From the NCBI GenBank assembly GCA_947846985.1, contig CANTUZ010000006.1:43445707-43509706 (forward strand): a stretch of DNA of 64,000 nt, written 5' to 3'. Under the pieces are notes generated by a model, which saw only the letters and a list, made by a program, of their open reading frames with translations, made no database searches and was not told the origin of the DNA. Made by a program: the position numbers and the translations under genes. This DNA comes from Fratercula arctica. Taxonomy: Eukaryota; Chordata; Aves; Charadriiformes; Alcidae. Positions 63,441 to 64,000 of this stretch are shown here, one piece after another (position 1 is the first letter of the stretch; each line of letters starts with the position of its first letter).

Positions 63441-64000
63441 TGTCACAGGAGAGTGAGGTGCCTGTAGGCAGGGAACTGGTGAAATAAGATATATGACCCT
63501 ACCTTTCCCAGGTCTCCCAGGTTTCACTTCCTCCGTGCAATCAGAGATTTCCTCCATTTTTATAGCCCTAATGTGTTTTCTTAATTTTTGGTGAGGTTGC
63601 TTGGTAGATGGTGAAACTGGCTGCTTTGGTCTTTTCCTGCCGTGGCAGCTGCAGCCTGCCACCATCTTTGGAGGCAAAGGGAGGTGCGTACAACAGAAGA
63701 GAAATGGGATTATTTGAAAAATGCCTTTGTGCTTATCCGGATGGCAGATGGACGTGGCCGGTGATTACCAAACGTAGCCACGTTCCCAGCGCTGGGGCTG
63801 TGGGGACAGCCTGGGCTGCGGCAGCCATACGGTGCCGTGCTGAACTTGACTCTGACACAGCTGGGCACAGCTGGCGCCTCGTGGCCGCTCCATCTGTAGG
63901 GCTGGGACTGAAAACTGGAGATGAATCAAATGTTGTAGCATCGCTGATATTAAGGAGGATTCTGCTTCTATATACCCCCAAATAGGTGGCAAATATTTTG
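63441..64000. other. Window end, no feature recognised
   Basis: Mixed unique sequence. Overlapping short frames on both strands near 63.6-64.0 kb resemble no known protein. Confidence 0.5.

Noticed and set aside
17223..64000. Exons of IQCJ or SCHIP1
   Set aside because: I looked for the IQ-motif exon and the N-terminal exon by remembered protein sequence and found no convincing match.
1..64000. tRNA genes, CRISPR arrays, bacterial operons or phage genes
   Set aside because: No cloverleaf with the conserved T-loop text, no regular spacer array and no dense uninterrupted coding were seen. The sequence is plainly vertebrate.

Overview
This is a stretch of vertebrate nuclear DNA, almost certainly from a bird. 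Genes are split by GT-AG introns. There are antisense and sense CR1 LINE 3' ends of the avian kind (the characteristic block beginning GGTTTGGGTTGGAAG), a retroviral-type solo LTR, many A/C-rich tracts, and CpG is scarce. I see no bacterial, plasmid or phage organisation, no CRISPR array, and nothing that looks like a new multi-gene system.

Region 1 (1 to about 11,300, + strand) is the 3' two thirds of MFSD1, a lysosomal 12-helix major facilitator transporter. Ten coding exons can be placed to the base, with every splice site and phase consistent, from the sixth helix to the stop at 10,690-10,692. The window opens inside an upstream intron. One intron carries an 814-bp solo LTR in antisense orientation (5,847-6,660) bounded by a perfect 5-bp duplication GATAC. 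At the third-last exon the 5' splice site itself reads Glu-stop and is followed by AATAAA, so a short-tailed isoform is likely beside the long-tailed one.

Region 2 (about 11,300 to 19,000) is intergenic. It holds a 51-bp near-perfect palindrome (12,493-12,543) and, on the minus strand at 16,350-17,222, a P2Y-type nucleotide receptor pseudogene broken by at least four frameshifts.

Region 3 (about 19,000 to 64,000) is a gene desert. I recognise only CR1 fragments (19.1, 21.7, 26.6-27.1, 31.2-31.4, possibly 53.5, and 63.3 kb), homopolymer and A/C-rich tracts, TA repeats, and several AT-rich, repeat-poor stretches with TAAT-type motifs that may be conserved regulatory elements. In amniotes I recall the gene beyond MFSD1 as IQCJ-SCHIP1. 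None of its exons could be recognised here, so the window probably covers the intergenic interval before it. Most open reading frames in this desert are short and look like chance.
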